Shown here: piece by piece, positions 1 through 8,806 of the stretch | How the letters are laid out: every line of letters begins with the position of its first letter | How positions within the stretch are numbered: the stretch's first letter is position 1 | Assembly (NCBI GenBank): GCA_900114885.1 | Contig: FOUN01000003.1 | Span: 124,001 to 188,000 of the forward strand | Direction of reading: 5' to 3' | Length of the DNA stretch: 64,000 nucleotides | Source: Psychrobacillus psychrodurans | GTDB taxonomy: Bacteria; Bacillota; Bacilli; Bacillales_A; Planococcaceae | The notes under the pieces: model-generated | Databases searched by the model: none | What the model was told of the DNA's origin: nothing | Seen by the model: only the letters and a program-made list of their open reading frames with translations | Translations under genes and position numbers: made by a program

Positions 1-114
1 AGCTGCTTCCAGCATAGTCTCTGGTTGAGAGAATACCCCATCTCCCAAAACAAGCGTATCTCCTACATAATGGACTACATACTGTGTTAATTTACTTTCA
101 CTTACTTCTAGCAT
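1..114 (-). CDS. Partial hypothetical protein (N-terminus only)
   Basis: An open frame reads out of the left edge of the window, so only the first 38 residues are present. It starts with ATG (MLEVSESKLT...) and has a ribosome site (AAGGTGAAG) about six bases upstream on the minus strand. The fragment is acidic to neutral with the stretch VVHYVGDTLVLGDGVFSQ and no membrane segment. I do not recognise the family. The frame, start and ribosome site look real, but function cannot be judged from this piece. Confidence 0.5.
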   Translation of the reverse strand, partial: MLEVSESKLTQYVVHYVGDTLVLGDGVFSQPETMLEAA

Positions 115-156
115 GGACTTCTTCACCTTCTAATCTTTAGTTGTAGATAGTTTACC

Positions 157-177
157 ATATCATACTTCTTATGATAT
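157..177. other. Perfect inverted repeat upstream of the left-edge gene
   Basis: ATATCATA, a five-base spacer CTTCT, then TATGATAT form a perfect 8-bp inverted repeat some 40 bases upstream of the minus-strand start at 114. It could be an operator or a weak hairpin. The rest of 115-350 is AT-rich with no gene. Confidence 0.3.
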
Positions 178-350
178 TTTCATAGGTTTTTTATCTAATA
201 GAGGACTGTTAAAAAATAATGTTAATCTAGTAACCAATCAGTAATATTTATAGAGGGATTATTGACTAAAGAAAGTGGAACATCTATTACATTTAAACGT
301 ATTAAAGGTTAGGATAGATAGGTTCTATTCAAATAGGAGGTTTTCTAACA

Positions 351-566
351 ATGATTATTATATATAAAAATAGACTTTTTACTGCATTTTTTTGGATACT
401 AGTTAGTACTTTATTTGTAGTAACTTCATTAACAATTGCATTTAGTTATCTCAATACTTCAGAAATAAATATAGCTAGTACACGCTGTTATGAAGTGGAT
501 GGAGAAGTCATATTAAAAATCCATAATAATATCACAAGTGCATATTCATTTGAATGTAAAAAATAA
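351..566 (+). CDS. Small single-pass membrane protein, unknown function
   Basis: A 71-residue protein with a basic start (MIIIYKNR), one hydrophobic segment at about residues 9-32, and a polar C-terminal part of about 38 residues containing two cysteines (CYEV and FECKK). This predicts an N-in membrane protein with a small extracellular domain, possibly disulfide-linked. The ribosome site AGGAGG lies 9 bases before ATG, which supports expression. It stands alone between the left-edge gene and the ROK regulator unit, and no family is recognised. Confidence 0.55.
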   Translation: MIIIYKNRLFTAFFWILVSTLFVVTSLTIAFSYLNTSEINIASTRCYEVDGEVILKIHNNITSAYSFECKK

Positions 567-611
567 TAATATTATTTTATTAATCAGAAATATTAAATAA
601 ATTAATTGTTT

Positions 612-639
612 TTGATATTTTCATATGGTATGTTATGAG
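612..639 (+). promoter_or_regulatory. Putative promoter of the ROK regulator-MFS unit
   Basis: TTGATA (612-617) and TATGAG (634-639) are separated by 16 bases, a plausible sigma-A promoter. The expected transcription start, near 646, falls inside the first of two palindromic operators, which supports the assignment. Confidence 0.45.
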
Positions 640-643
640 AAAT

Positions 644-702
644 ACTTATTAAAGGCTTTTAATAAGTTATTTATCCGTACTTATTAAAGTATTTTACTAA
701 GT
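644..702. promoter_or_regulatory. Two tandem 24-bp palindromic operators
   Basis: Box 1 (644-667) is ACTTATTAAA, four bases, TTTAATAAGT, a perfect palindrome. Box 2 (679-702) is ACTTATTAAA, four bases, TTTACTAAGT, with one mismatch. The left arms are identical and the centres are 35 bp apart. They lie between the putative -10 and the regulator's ribosome site, so they are the likely autoregulatory binding sites of the ROK regulator that follows. Confidence 0.6.
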
Positions 703-725
703 ATATTTCGTAGGAGGTGACGTAT

Positions 726-1751
726 GTGAATACTACTCCAAAATCTATGAAGAAGGAAATTCTTTCTCATATTCGAACATATCTTTTAGAATCTGATAGC
801 GCAACAAAAGTAGAACTCAGCGAAAGATTAGAAATTAGTTTTCCAACAATAAGTAAGTTCATTGCACAGATGGAGATGAATGGTGAAATTATTTCAGTCG
901 GTTTAGATGAATCTAGTGGTGGGAGAAGGGCAAAAAGATACAAGTACAATCCGGAGTATATGCTCGGCCTTGCTATTTACTTAGAAAAGGCCGAGACCAA
1001 TTATGTCATTTTTAATTGTTTGGGAGAAATAAAGGAACGCGGAGATGTTTCCAGTGTATTAGAGGAGAATGATTTGCATTTATTAACTATGTGCATTGAA
1101 AGAGTAGTGAGTGATTATCCAAAAATTAATTCTATCGCAATAGGGGTTCCTGGTTCAGTTGATAATGGGAGGATTTTTTATATACCTGGATATGAGCAGT
1201 TTCAAAATTTGGATGTAAAAGGATTCTATGAGGAGCATTTTTCTATACCCGTGGTTGTAGAAAACGATATGAATGCTGCAGTTCTTGGATATCAACAAAA
1301 TAGAGGAGTTAAGGACAATCAATCGCTCGTATATTTGTATTCCGGTCAAAATGGTCCCGGTGCGGGATTGTTGATAAATGGAAATGTAGTGCGAGGAAAT
1401 ACATTTTTTGCAGGAGAGGTTTCTTTTGTACCTCAAAATAATAATCAAAATTTCCGGCAAGCGTTGGAAAATGGACCTAAATATGATGATATAGCCTTTT
1501 CCATGGATTATCAGATCGAACCGATCAGCAGTTTAGTAGCATCATTAACAGCCATCATTAATCCACATACAATCATTTTTTGCAATGATGAAGTGGATGA
1601 AGAAATTATAGAGATCATTGCCATAGCAAGCTCTAAATATATTCCACCAGAACATCTTCCGAACCTTACTATAAGTGATTGGAGGCAGGATTATTTATAT
1701 GGACTACAAAGTCTTGGAATTAATCTTCTTATAAATGAAACAATTCAGTAA
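726..1751 (+). CDS. ROK-family (NagC/XylR-type) transcriptional regulator
   Basis: The first ~65 residues are a winged helix-turn-helix (TKVELSERLEISFPTISKFI), followed by a ROK sugar-kinase-like domain with AIGVPGSVDNG and VVENDMNAAVLG. The zinc-binding Cys/His cluster of active ROK kinases is missing, so this is a sensor-repressor rather than a kinase, probably binding a sugar or sugar phosphate. GTG at 726 is preferred because AGGAGG at 712-717 is correctly spaced for it; the upstream GTG at 717 overlaps that ribosome site. The MFS permease begins 29 bases after the stop, so the two form a likely sugar-responsive operon controlled by the tandem operators just upstream. The ligand is unknown. 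Confidence 0.85.
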   Translation: MNTTPKSMKKEILSHIRTYLLESDSATKVELSERLEISFPTISKFIAQMEMNGEIISVGLDESSGGRRAKRYKYNPEYMLGLAIYLEKAETNYVIFNCLGEIKERGDVSSVLEENDLHLLTMCIERVVSDYPKINSIAIGVPGSVDNGRIFYIPGYEQFQNLDVKGFYEEHFSIPVVVENDMNAAVLGYQQNRGVKDNQSLVYLYSGQNGPGAGLLINGNVVRGNTFFAGEVSFVPQNNNQNFRQALENGPKYDDIAFSMDYQIEPISSLVASLTAIINPHTIIFCNDEVDEEIIEIIAIASSKYIPPEHLPNLTISDWRQDYLYGLQSLGINLLINETIQ

Positions 1752-1780
1752 AAATATTTAGAATGTAGACGAGGTGAATT

Positions 1781-3010
1781 ATGGCAACATTTCTTTTGAT
1801 AATCATTTATTTGGCTTTTATCAGCTTAGGTTTACCAGATTCCTTGTTGGGGTCTGCATGGCCCGTAATGCAGCCAGACTTTGGAGCTCCACTCGAAACT
1901 GCAGGAGTTCTTTTTATGACAATAGCAGGTGGTACAATTATCTCGAGTCTGATTAGCGGAAGGGTACTTAAACGTTATGGGACTGGAAAAGTCACATTTG
2001 TTAGCGTACTAATGACTGCTGTAGCTTTGCTTGGATTTCATTTTGCTCCATCAATCGTTTGGTTAATTGTATGTGCTGTTCCACTTGGACTAGGAGCAGG
2101 GGCTGTTGATACAGGTTTAAACGATTATGTAGCTACTAATTATAAGGCACGTCATATGAGTTGGTTACATTGTTTTTGGGGAGTCGGTGCAACTCTGGGA
2201 CCAATTACTATGGCACAGTTTATTTCAGAAGACAATTCCTGGAGAAATGGGTATTTGGTTATTTCTGGTGTTCAGTTTGCATTGGTTATTATCCTTCTCT
2301 TCACTTTGCCTATATGGAAAAAGGTTAGCAGAAAGAGCGATATTACAATACAGGATGAGCGTGAAGACTTAAAAGTTGAACTTGAAGAAGGCGATAATAA
2401 TATAAAACCCCTAAAAACTAAAGGAGTTAAATTGGCACTTTCTTCCTTCTTTTTTTATTGTGGGGTTGAAGCAACAGTTGGTCTTTGGGGAAGCAGTTTC
2501 TTAGTAAATGTCAAAGGGTTGAGCGTAGTAACTGCTGCTGGGTGGATTTCTTTTTATTATGCAGGGATAACTATTGGTAGATTAATAACTGGGTTTATTA
2601 CTTATAAAATCACTAACCGTACGCTTATACGGTGGGGACAAATAATAGCTTTGATTGGTACTATTATTTTAGTTTTACCATTGCCGTCTGTTTTCTCACT
2701 TATTGGGTTTATAACTATTGGATTAGGTTTAGCTCCAATATTTCCATGTATGTTGCATGAGACACCAACACGTTTTGGGAAAAAAAACTCACAGACAATT
2801 ATGGGCTATCAAATGGCGCTTGCGTATACCGGTACAACTTTCATGCCACCACTTCTTGGTTTCATGGCCTCTCAGTCAACAATAGGAATTTTCCCAATTG
2901 CTATTGTAATATTTGTTGTAGCAATGCTTCTGAGTTCAGAAAAGTTAAATATAATAATGACTAAGAAGGATGTTTATAAAAGGAATGATACAAGCTCAAC
3001 AACTCTTTAA
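1781..3010 (+). CDS. MFS transporter, sugar-permease type
   Basis: A 409-residue, strongly hydrophobic protein with about 12 predicted membrane segments and a charged central loop near residues 185-215 (KKVSRKSDITIQDERED...), the usual two-halves layout of the major facilitator superfamily. MSWLHCFWGVGATLGP in the first half resembles the FucP/GlcP branch of hexose symporters. The ATG has GAGGTG six bases upstream. Its position directly after a ROK regulator suggests uptake of a sugar or sugar derivative recognised by that regulator. The substrate cannot be named from sequence alone. Confidence 0.85.
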   Translation: MATFLLIIIYLAFISLGLPDSLLGSAWPVMQPDFGAPLETAGVLFMTIAGGTIISSLISGRVLKRYGTGKVTFVSVLMTAVALLGFHFAPSIVWLIVCAVPLGLGAGAVDTGLNDYVATNYKARHMSWLHCFWGVGATLGPITMAQFISEDNSWRNGYLVISGVQFALVIILLFTLPIWKKVSRKSDITIQDEREDLKVELEEGDNNIKPLKTKGVKLALSSFFFYCGVEATVGLWGSSFLVNVKGLSVVTAAGWISFYYAGITIGRLITGFITYKITNRTLIRWGQIIALIGTIILVLPLPSVFSLIGFITIGLGLAPIFPCMLHETPTRFGKKNSQTIMGYQMALAYTGTTFMPPLLGFMASQSTIGIFPIAIVIFVVAMLLSSEKLNIIMTKKDVYKRNDTSSTTL

Positions 3011-3049
3011 GTAGCGGATTTATATAATGATACGTGAACATGTAACAGG

Positions 3050-3082
3050 TGCTATTCTTCAAGAAGTAGAATGGCATTTTTT
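3050..3082 (+). terminator. Rho-independent terminator after MFS gene
   Basis: TGCTATTCT and AGAATGGCA form a 9-bp stem (one G:U pair) followed by TTTTTTATTG, 40 bases after the permease stop. Confidence 0.7.
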
Positions 3083-3164
3083 ATTGAAGTAAAGTAAGTA
3101 GGCATGTTAGGAAGGAAAATTGAAGAGAATGGAGAAATAAATAGGGGAGATGGGTGAATTAGTA

Positions 3165-3512
3165 GTGAGTGAAATGGTACATCAAATGGGTCTATATGGA
3201 GATTACTTTACACCAATTAGAGAAGGTAAGAAGATTGTTGAGGTACGCTTAAACGATAAGAAGAGAAGGGAAATTAAAATAGGTGATACAATCGAATTTA
3301 TAAGGTTGCCCGAACAAAGTGAAGTATTAAAAGTCCGAGTTACAAATTTAAGGATATTTGATACTTTTGAAGAAATGTATAGAAATATTTCGTTTGAAGA
3401 CTTTGATTGTGAAGGTTGGTCTATGAAGGAAATGTTAGAAGGAACATATGACATATATACACCAGAACAAGAAGAAGAATGGGGTACATTGGCTATCACT
3501 ATAAAATACTAA
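3165..3512 (+). CDS. ASCH-domain protein
   Basis: A small soluble protein with the ASCH fold signature: GLYGDYFTPIREGKKIVEVRLND (binding-groove Lys and Glu), then RREIKIGDTIEFI and a C-terminal WGTLAITI strand. ASCH proteins are PUA-like and are thought to bind RNA or modified nucleosides; some are N4-acetylcytidine amidohydrolases. Start choice is uncertain: GTG at 3165 has GGGTGA eight bases upstream, ATG at 3150 has no properly spaced ribosome site, and ATG at 3174 is also possible. The gene appears monocistronic, after a terminator and before 300 bases without a convincing gene. Confidence 0.75.
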   Translation: MSEMVHQMGLYGDYFTPIREGKKIVEVRLNDKKRREIKIGDTIEFIRLPEQSEVLKVRVTNLRIFDTFEEMYRNISFEDFDCEGWSMKEMLEGTYDIYTPEQEEEWGTLAITIKY

Positions 3513-3812
3513 ACTAAACAGTGTTTGTGCTGCCCGCTTTGTTTACATTATTTAGGGGCTTAAACTAACTCATATTTTATCAATTAAAAAAAGTAGATTT
3601 TCTTGATTGAAAGATTATAACATCGCGGGCAATTTATAAGGAAATAGAAAAATGCTTAGAGATAGCGGAGTAATTATATCTATATTGGCGAGTATTGCAA
3701 AATATATCGCCTTTAAAGCATCAGTTGATTTAAGTAGATTGTTATAAGAAGCAAAATATTATTATTTGATGCTTGCTAATTAAAAATAGCATATAGAAAG
3801 TAGGGTGAAAAA
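3513..3812. other. Intergenic region without a convincing gene
   Basis: AT-rich. A distant inverted pair TGCCCGC / GCGGGCA lies about 95 bases apart. A 31-codon frame (3652-3747) has only a weak ribosome site and is not called. Nothing else is recognised. Confidence 0.4.
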
Positions 3813-4805
3813 ATGGTCCAAAGGCTAAAAAAGGGAGATAAAATAGGAATATTTACTCCATCTTCTCCTGCAACTGTTACAGCCTATCAGCGTTTTCAAC
3901 GTGCTAAGGCTTTTATAGAGGAAAAAGGTTTTGTTATTGTAGAAGGGAATCTGACAGGAGTATCAGATACGTATCGTTCTGGTTCTCCAAAAGCACGAGC
4001 AGAAGAGCTAAATAAATTATTAAGGGATTCCGATATTAAAATGATTATGTCTACTATTGGGGGGACAAATTCAAATAGTTTGTTACCATATATTGATTAT
4101 GAAGCATTTAAGGATAATCCAAAGTTAATCGTCGGGTACTCTGATGCGACTGCTGTATTGCTTGCTCTTTATGCAAAAACAAGTATAACAACATATTATG
4201 GTCCTGCTCTTATTCCTTCTTTTGGTGAATTTGATCCTCTTGTAAAAGATACATATCGTTATTTTGAACAATATTTCATGGAAGAAAATATACTTCCTTA
4301 CGAAGTGCCAATGCCTTCATATTGGTCCGATGAGCCGGTAAATTGGCTTGAAAAAACGACTGAAAAAACTCTTTATCGTAATGTGTGGATAACTGGGCAA
4401 AGTGGAATAGCAGAAGGTAGATTAATAGGAGGAAATGTAAATGCGATGTATGGATTTATTGGCTCTCCTTATTTTCCAACAATTGAGTATGGTGACATAT
4501 TATTAATTGAGGACTGTATGAAAAATGCTGCTGTTGTTGAGAAAAACTTTGCTATGCTTAAGTTACATGGTGTTTTTGATAAAGTCGCGGGCATTATTTT
4601 AGGTAAACATGAACAATATGATGATCTAGGAACAGGAAAACAGCCATTAGATTTGTTGAAAGAACAATTAGATACAATAGATATTCCAATTTTAGCAGAA
4701 TTCGATACTTGCCACACTCATCCAATGCATCCATTAGCTATCGGTAAAAAGGTGAAATTAGATGCAGATGCTAAAAAGGTAATATGCATAGAAAAATGGA
4801 TATAA
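3813..4805 (+). CDS. S66-family peptidase, MccF/LD-carboxypeptidase type
   Basis: A 330-residue soluble protein, full length for the S66 serine peptidases. The nucleophile Ser110 sits in GYSDAT after LIVG, Glu233 in LLIEDCM and His301 in DTCHTHP complete the Ser-Glu-His triad, and GKHEQYDD precedes the last part. The family splits into LD-carboxypeptidases, which trim muropeptides, and MccF enzymes, which cleave microcin C-type aminoacyl-nucleotide toxins. STIGGTNSNSLLPYIDY and the loop lengths fit the MccF side better, so toxin immunity or peptide recycling is possible. A good ribosome site (AGGGTG) precedes ATG. No toxin genes lie nearby. Confidence 0.85.
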   Translation: MVQRLKKGDKIGIFTPSSPATVTAYQRFQRAKAFIEEKGFVIVEGNLTGVSDTYRSGSPKARAEELNKLLRDSDIKMIMSTIGGTNSNSLLPYIDYEAFKDNPKLIVGYSDATAVLLALYAKTSITTYYGPALIPSFGEFDPLVKDTYRYFEQYFMEENILPYEVPMPSYWSDEPVNWLEKTTEKTLYRNVWITGQSGIAEGRLIGGNVNAMYGFIGSPYFPTIEYGDILLIEDCMKNAAVVEKNFAMLKLHGVFDKVAGIILGKHEQYDDLGTGKQPLDLLKEQLDTIDIPILAEFDTCHTHPMHPLAIGKKVKLDADAKKVICIEKWI

Positions 4806-5342
4806 ATTGGAATAAACGTTATTGCAATTCCTGCTTGTTTCTTTTTGTATGTAGTTAGAAGTTTGTGAAACTAACAGAGAACATTATAATTCGGAAGATG
4901 CCTCTCATTATATCTCAAATTTATACAGCGCAGTGCGATTTTGAAAACATGGAGACGCTTTTTCACTATAGGATTGTAGTAGAAAGCGTCTTTCTAAGTA
5001 TCAATTTTGTTAATATTGAAGCTACTTTGTTAGTTCAATTAAGGATATTCTCCATATAATACCCACATCCACAACCATCAAATTATCCCTTATTCGACAA
5101 AAAATCCGATAGATTTAAGTGACGACTTTCAAAATCTTAATACAAATAACCATCGCAACATTTGAAAACCCGAACACCAGAGTCATAACGATTTAACAAT
5201 CTTTTCTTTTCTACCAAGTTCTTACTTTAAAACAAAGCCAAAAAAGACGCTCGAGATGTATATTCGAAAGTAAAAGTTTCGTCACTGGAAAGTGAATGTG
5301 GTACAATTTTTTTAGAACAAAAGGACTGTGAGTTGGGGAATG
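4806..5342. other. Long intergenic region before dinG
   Basis: About 540 bases with no gene I can support. It contains a hairpin at 4953-4991 and an extended -10 (TGGTACAAT, 5299-5307) that may drive dinG. The remainder is AT-rich and unremarkable. Confidence 0.4.
4953..4991. terminator. Hairpin, possible terminator of the mccF-like gene
   Basis: AGACGCTTT (4953-4961) and AAAGCGTCT (4983-4991) are perfect inverted arms; inner ACTA/TAGT pairs shorten the loop to about eight bases. It lies about 150 bases after the peptidase stop and lacks a strong T-run, so the assignment is tentative. Confidence 0.35.
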
Positions 5343-8102
5343 ATGAAAAATCATAAATATGCAGTTGTCGATATTGAAACAACAGGGCACTCATCGACGA
5401 ATGGTGACCGTATTATTCAGCTTGCAATTGTATTTATTGAAAATAACAAGTTAATAAACACATATACGTCTTTTATTAATCCGGAAAAGCCAATTCCTCT
5501 ATTTATCCAGGATTTGACGAACATAGCTAATAGCGATGTTCAAAATGCACCATTATTTGAGGACATTGGAGCGGAAGTATTAGAAATGCTGCAGGATCAT
5601 ATCTTTGTTGCGCACAATATTAACTTCGACCTACCCTTCCTTCAAAAAGAATTGAAACGAGTTGGACTTCCGAAGTTAGTATGTAAAACAATGGATACGG
5701 TAGAATTCACAAAATTAATGTTTCCAAACCTTTATAGTTATAAGCTTCAGGATATCGCAGTTGAGTTAGAAATAGATTTGGAATCTGCTCATAGAGCGGA
5801 TGATGATGCTCTTGCAACTGCTCATTTATTGATAAAGTGTATTGATCAATTAATGAAGTTACCACTTAAAACTATTGAGCTGTTACATAAGAGGTCCTTT
5901 CAATTAAAATCTAATTTATCTATATTATTTTTTGATGTACTTGTGAGTAAAAGAAAACAGTTAACATCAGAAAACTATCTAATTTACCGAGGAATACCGA
6001 TAAAGCAAATATCGTGGGAGATAGAGGAAGTATCCGAATTACTTTTATATCCTAAAACAAAGGATGAGAAGGTAGAGTTATTTAGTAAGGGTTTTCCTAG
6101 CTTTGAAGAACGTGCGGGACAATTTGAATTGATGGATCAAATTCAAACAGCTCTTATTAATGAATCAGAAATAGTGTGTGAAGCCGAAACGGGAATAGGT
6201 AAAACATTAGGATACTTATTACCTGCTGTTCTCTATTCTATCAAAACGAAAAGACCTGTTGTCATTAGTACATATACAACTCATCTGATAGATCAGTTGG
6301 TTAGTGAGGAAATACCAAAGATAAATACGATTTTAAACATGAATGTAAAGGTTGCAACACTAAAAGGCATGCATCATTATATTGATTTATATAGCTTTTG
6401 GCAGCAGGTCCAACTCGATGATGAGTCATACGATGAAACGTTTACGATTATGCAAATATTAGTGTGGTTGACTTTAACAGAAGATGGGGATCTTACAGAA
6501 CTAAATGTTTCTGGAGGTGGCCAACTCTTTATAGATAAAATTAGACGAGGAAGTTTATCGAATTTAAAAGAAGTAGGGGAATATGACTTTTATGAAAGAG
6601 CTCTTCGCAAAAGTAAGGATTGCCATATTTTGGTGACCAATCACGCGATGATTATGGCCGATCAAGAAAGGGAACAACCAATACTTACTTCTGGTTGTGC
6701 AATGATTATAGATGAGGCACATCAAATGATTCATGCTAGTATGTCCCGTGGTGAACGTATTTTTTCATATACTAATTGGAAATACGTGTTAGGACAATTT
6801 GGAACCCTTGATACCGAACAGTTACTTCAAAAATTGGAAATTCTGAATGTTCCTTTGTCTGTTCAAGTTCGTTTAGAAAAGCAATATGTAGAAACCATAG
6901 AAAAATTTGATCATGCTGTATCGTATGTTATTGATGCCTTTCTTCAAAAAAGCAAAAGAAACGGTAAGAGCACTAAAAAAATGATTGCATTAGAAGACCT
7001 TGAGCTAGATCAATCTATCTTCCGTGCTGTTGCTAATTCTATTCAGGTTTTTATCTTCTCAACTAAATCTATGATCGAATCGTACAGTAAACATATTGAA
7101 GAAGAAACAATACAGTCATTCATCAATGAATGGCAGTATTGGATAAGAGAATTGACTATTAAAGTTAGTGAATGGGATGAGATTTTCTTACAGAATAGAG
7201 TAACAGAGGCGAGATGGCTAGAGATTGATACAAGAAGTATTCCTGGTAGCCTCACTGTTATTAAGCGACCACTTAACTATAAAGATGATATTAAAAATGC
7301 AATTAAGACTCACCGTGAAGTAGGAGCTGTTATTTGGACATCTGGTACGTTAACAGTGCCTTCTAATAGGCATTTTATCACTTCTCAGCTTGGATTAAAT
7401 TCAGAAATACCTATCTTTCAGTATAAAGCCTCTAGCGACTATTATAATGGGGCGGAGCTACTGATAGTAGAAAATATGCCCGATATTAAACAGGTATCGC
7501 AAAGTGATTATATTGAAGCTGTTGCAGAAGCAGTAGTACAAACAGTCCTTGTTTCGGAAGGTCGATGCTTTGTTTTATTTACCTCCCAAGATATGCTTAG
7601 AAAAACAGTGGAATTAATACAAGATACTCATTTATTGGATGACTATATGCTATTTGCACAAGGAATGACTTCTGGTAGCAGGATGAGGTTGTTAAAATCA
7701 TTCCAACGTTTCTCCAAATCAGTTCTATTTGGGACGAATAGTTTTTGGGAGGGAGTCGATGTACCTGGTGACGCATTATCAGTGATCATTATGGTTCGTT
7801 TACCGTTCTCGTCTCCAGATGACCCTCTATTCAAAAAAAGGGCAGATTTAATAACAAAAGATGGTCATAACCCATTTTCTGCTTATTCATTACCGGAAGC
7901 AGTGTTACGGTTTAGACAAGGATTCGGGCGTTTAATCCGATCATCTGCTGATAAAGGAGTTTTCATTGTTTTAGACAGAAGAATTGAGACGAAATCATAT
8001 GGGAAAGACTTTTTACAGGCAATTCCTAATATTCCTGTTAAGAAAGTATCGCTAGAAAATATGGTCTTGGAGCTAGAAAATTGGTATACTAATGAAGGAT
8101 GA
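5343..8102 (+). CDS. dinG: ATP-dependent helicase-exonuclease DinG
   Basis: About 920 residues, the size of the Bacillus DinG fusion. The N-terminus is a DEDDh DnaQ-like 3'-5' exonuclease (AVVDIETTG, then VAHNINFDLPF and SAHRADDDALAT). An XPD/DinG-type SF2 helicase follows, with Walker A in AETGIGKT, a DEAH box (IIDEAHQM), WTSGTL and a C-terminal RQGFGRLIRS motif VI. The four-cysteine iron-sulfur cluster of E. coli DinG is not visible, unlike in the YpvA paralogue at 23.5 kb. It probably acts in repair or replication. The start is unsure: GTG at 5328 and ATG at 5340 are alternatives; ATG at 5343 places the exonuclease motif at the usual distance from the N-terminus. ypmA follows 21 bases after the stop. 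Confidence 0.92.
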   Translation: MKNHKYAVVDIETTGHSSTNGDRIIQLAIVFIENNKLINTYTSFINPEKPIPLFIQDLTNIANSDVQNAPLFEDIGAEVLEMLQDHIFVAHNINFDLPFLQKELKRVGLPKLVCKTMDTVEFTKLMFPNLYSYKLQDIAVELEIDLESAHRADDDALATAHLLIKCIDQLMKLPLKTIELLHKRSFQLKSNLSILFFDVLVSKRKQLTSENYLIYRGIPIKQISWEIEEVSELLLYPKTKDEKVELFSKGFPSFEERAGQFELMDQIQTALINESEIVCEAETGIGKTLGYLLPAVLYSIKTKRPVVISTYTTHLIDQLVSEEIPKINTILNMNVKVATLKGMHHYIDLYSFWQQVQLDDESYDETFTIMQILVWLTLTEDGDLTELNVSGGGQLFIDKIRRGSLSNLKEVGEYDFYERALRKSKDCHILVTNHAMIMADQEREQPILTSGCAMIIDEAHQMIHASMSRGERIFSYTNWKYVLGQFGTLDTEQLLQKLEILNVPLSVQVRLEKQYVETIEKFDHAVSYVIDAFLQKSKRNGKSTKKMIALEDLELDQSIFRAVANSIQVFIFSTKSMIESYSKHIEEETIQSFINEWQYWIRELTIKVSEWDEIFLQNRVTEARWLEIDTRSIPGSLTVIKRPLNYKDDIKNAIKTHREVGAVIWTSGTLTVPSNRHFITSQLGLNSEIPIFQYKASSDYYNGAELLIVENMPDIKQVSQSDYIEAVAEAVVQTVLVSEGRCFVLFTSQDMLRKTVELIQDTHLLDDYMLFAQGMTSGSRMRLLKSFQRFSKSVLFGTNSFWEGVDVPGDALSVIIMVRLPFSSPDDPLFKKRADLITKDGHNPFSAYSLPEAVLRFRQGFGRLIRSSADKGVFIVLDRRIETKSYGKDFLQAIPNIPVKKVSLENMVLELENWYTNEG

Positions 8103-8123
8103 TTTTAGAAAGCAGGTAGGAAT

Positions 8124-8294
8124 ATGGAAAACAAAATTGAAACGCTATCGACTGTTGTAGTCGACTACCAATCAGACTTATATAAAATAGTTGATGCATT
8201 AAATCGAACTTTAAAAGAGAAAGATTTAATGTTTGGGCTAGCATTAGATAAGCAGGATGAAAATAAAGCTGTTTTCACCATTTATAGGACATAA
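8124..8294 (+). CDS. ypmA: YpmA, conserved small protein
   Basis: A 56-residue protein (MENKIETLSTVVVDYQSDLY...AVFTIYRT) matching in length, position and character the YpmA protein that lies between dinG and ypmB in Bacillus. It is acidic and soluble, with no known function. AGGTAGG lies just upstream of ATG, and ypmB begins two bases after the stop, so it is translated as part of the dinG-ypmA-ypmB run. Confidence 0.88.
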   Translation: MENKIETLSTVVVDYQSDLYKIVDALNRTLKEKDLMFGLALDKQDENKAVFTIYRT

Positions 8295-8296
8295 AG

Positions 8297-8785
8297 ATGA
8301 CACTTAAAAAATGGTTATTATTTATTGTAGTTTTTGCATTAAGTTTAACTATAATATTAAGCTTATTAATTTACTTTCAAGCAAAAAGTCCATTCTCGGA
8401 TTCAGCGGAAAAAGCAGAATCGTATGCGTTGGATAACAATTTGTTAGCTCAGGTGGATAAGACCTATGTATATAACAATACTTCCACTTTTCATACGGTA
8501 ATTGGAACGACAGCTAAAGGAGAAGAAAAAGCGTATTTTTTGCCAGACAAGCAGTCGGATGAAAAGATAATGGAAGTGAGCTTAGACGAAGGTATATCGG
8601 AGCAGAAAGCTGTGGACCTAGCTATGAAGGATGTTAAAGACGGTAAGCTATTACATGCTAAACTTGGTGTAGAAGAAATAGGACCGGTGTGGGAAATAAC
8701 CTATGTTAATGCAGAAGACAACCTCAATTATGTCTACTTGTTATTCGATAATGGGGAATGGTGGAAGCGAATATCAAACTTATAG
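8297..8785 (+). CDS. ypmB: YpmB, membrane-anchored conserved protein
   Basis: A 162-residue protein with one N-terminal membrane segment (about residues 5-28, WLLFIVVFALSLTIILSLLI) and an extracytoplasmic domain of about 130 residues with two related halves. ISEQKAVDLAMKDV and the closing VYLLFDNGEWWKRI are typical of PepSY-like or DUF5590 domains. The family is found across Bacillales and its role is unknown. Two bases separate it from ypmA. In B. subtilis aspB follows; here asnS comes directly, 21 bases later. Confidence 0.85.
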   Translation: MTLKKWLLFIVVFALSLTIILSLLIYFQAKSPFSDSAEKAESYALDNNLLAQVDKTYVYNNTSTFHTVIGTTAKGEEKAYFLPDKQSDEKIMEVSLDEGISEQKAVDLAMKDVKDGKLLHAKLGVEEIGPVWEITYVNAEDNLNYVYLLFDNGEWWKRISNL

Positions 8786-8806
8786 TCAAAACTTTTGGAG
8801 GGTAAT

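Noticed and set aside
3652-3747. 31-codon frame MLRDSGVIIS... upstream of the peptidase gene
   Set aside because: Ribosome site is weak and distant, no promoter or terminator around it, and the composition is like the surrounding AT-rich sequence.
4865-5059. 64-codon frame between the peptidase gene and dinG
   Set aside because: No ribosome site; it spans the hairpin at 4953-4991 and has no recognisable pattern.
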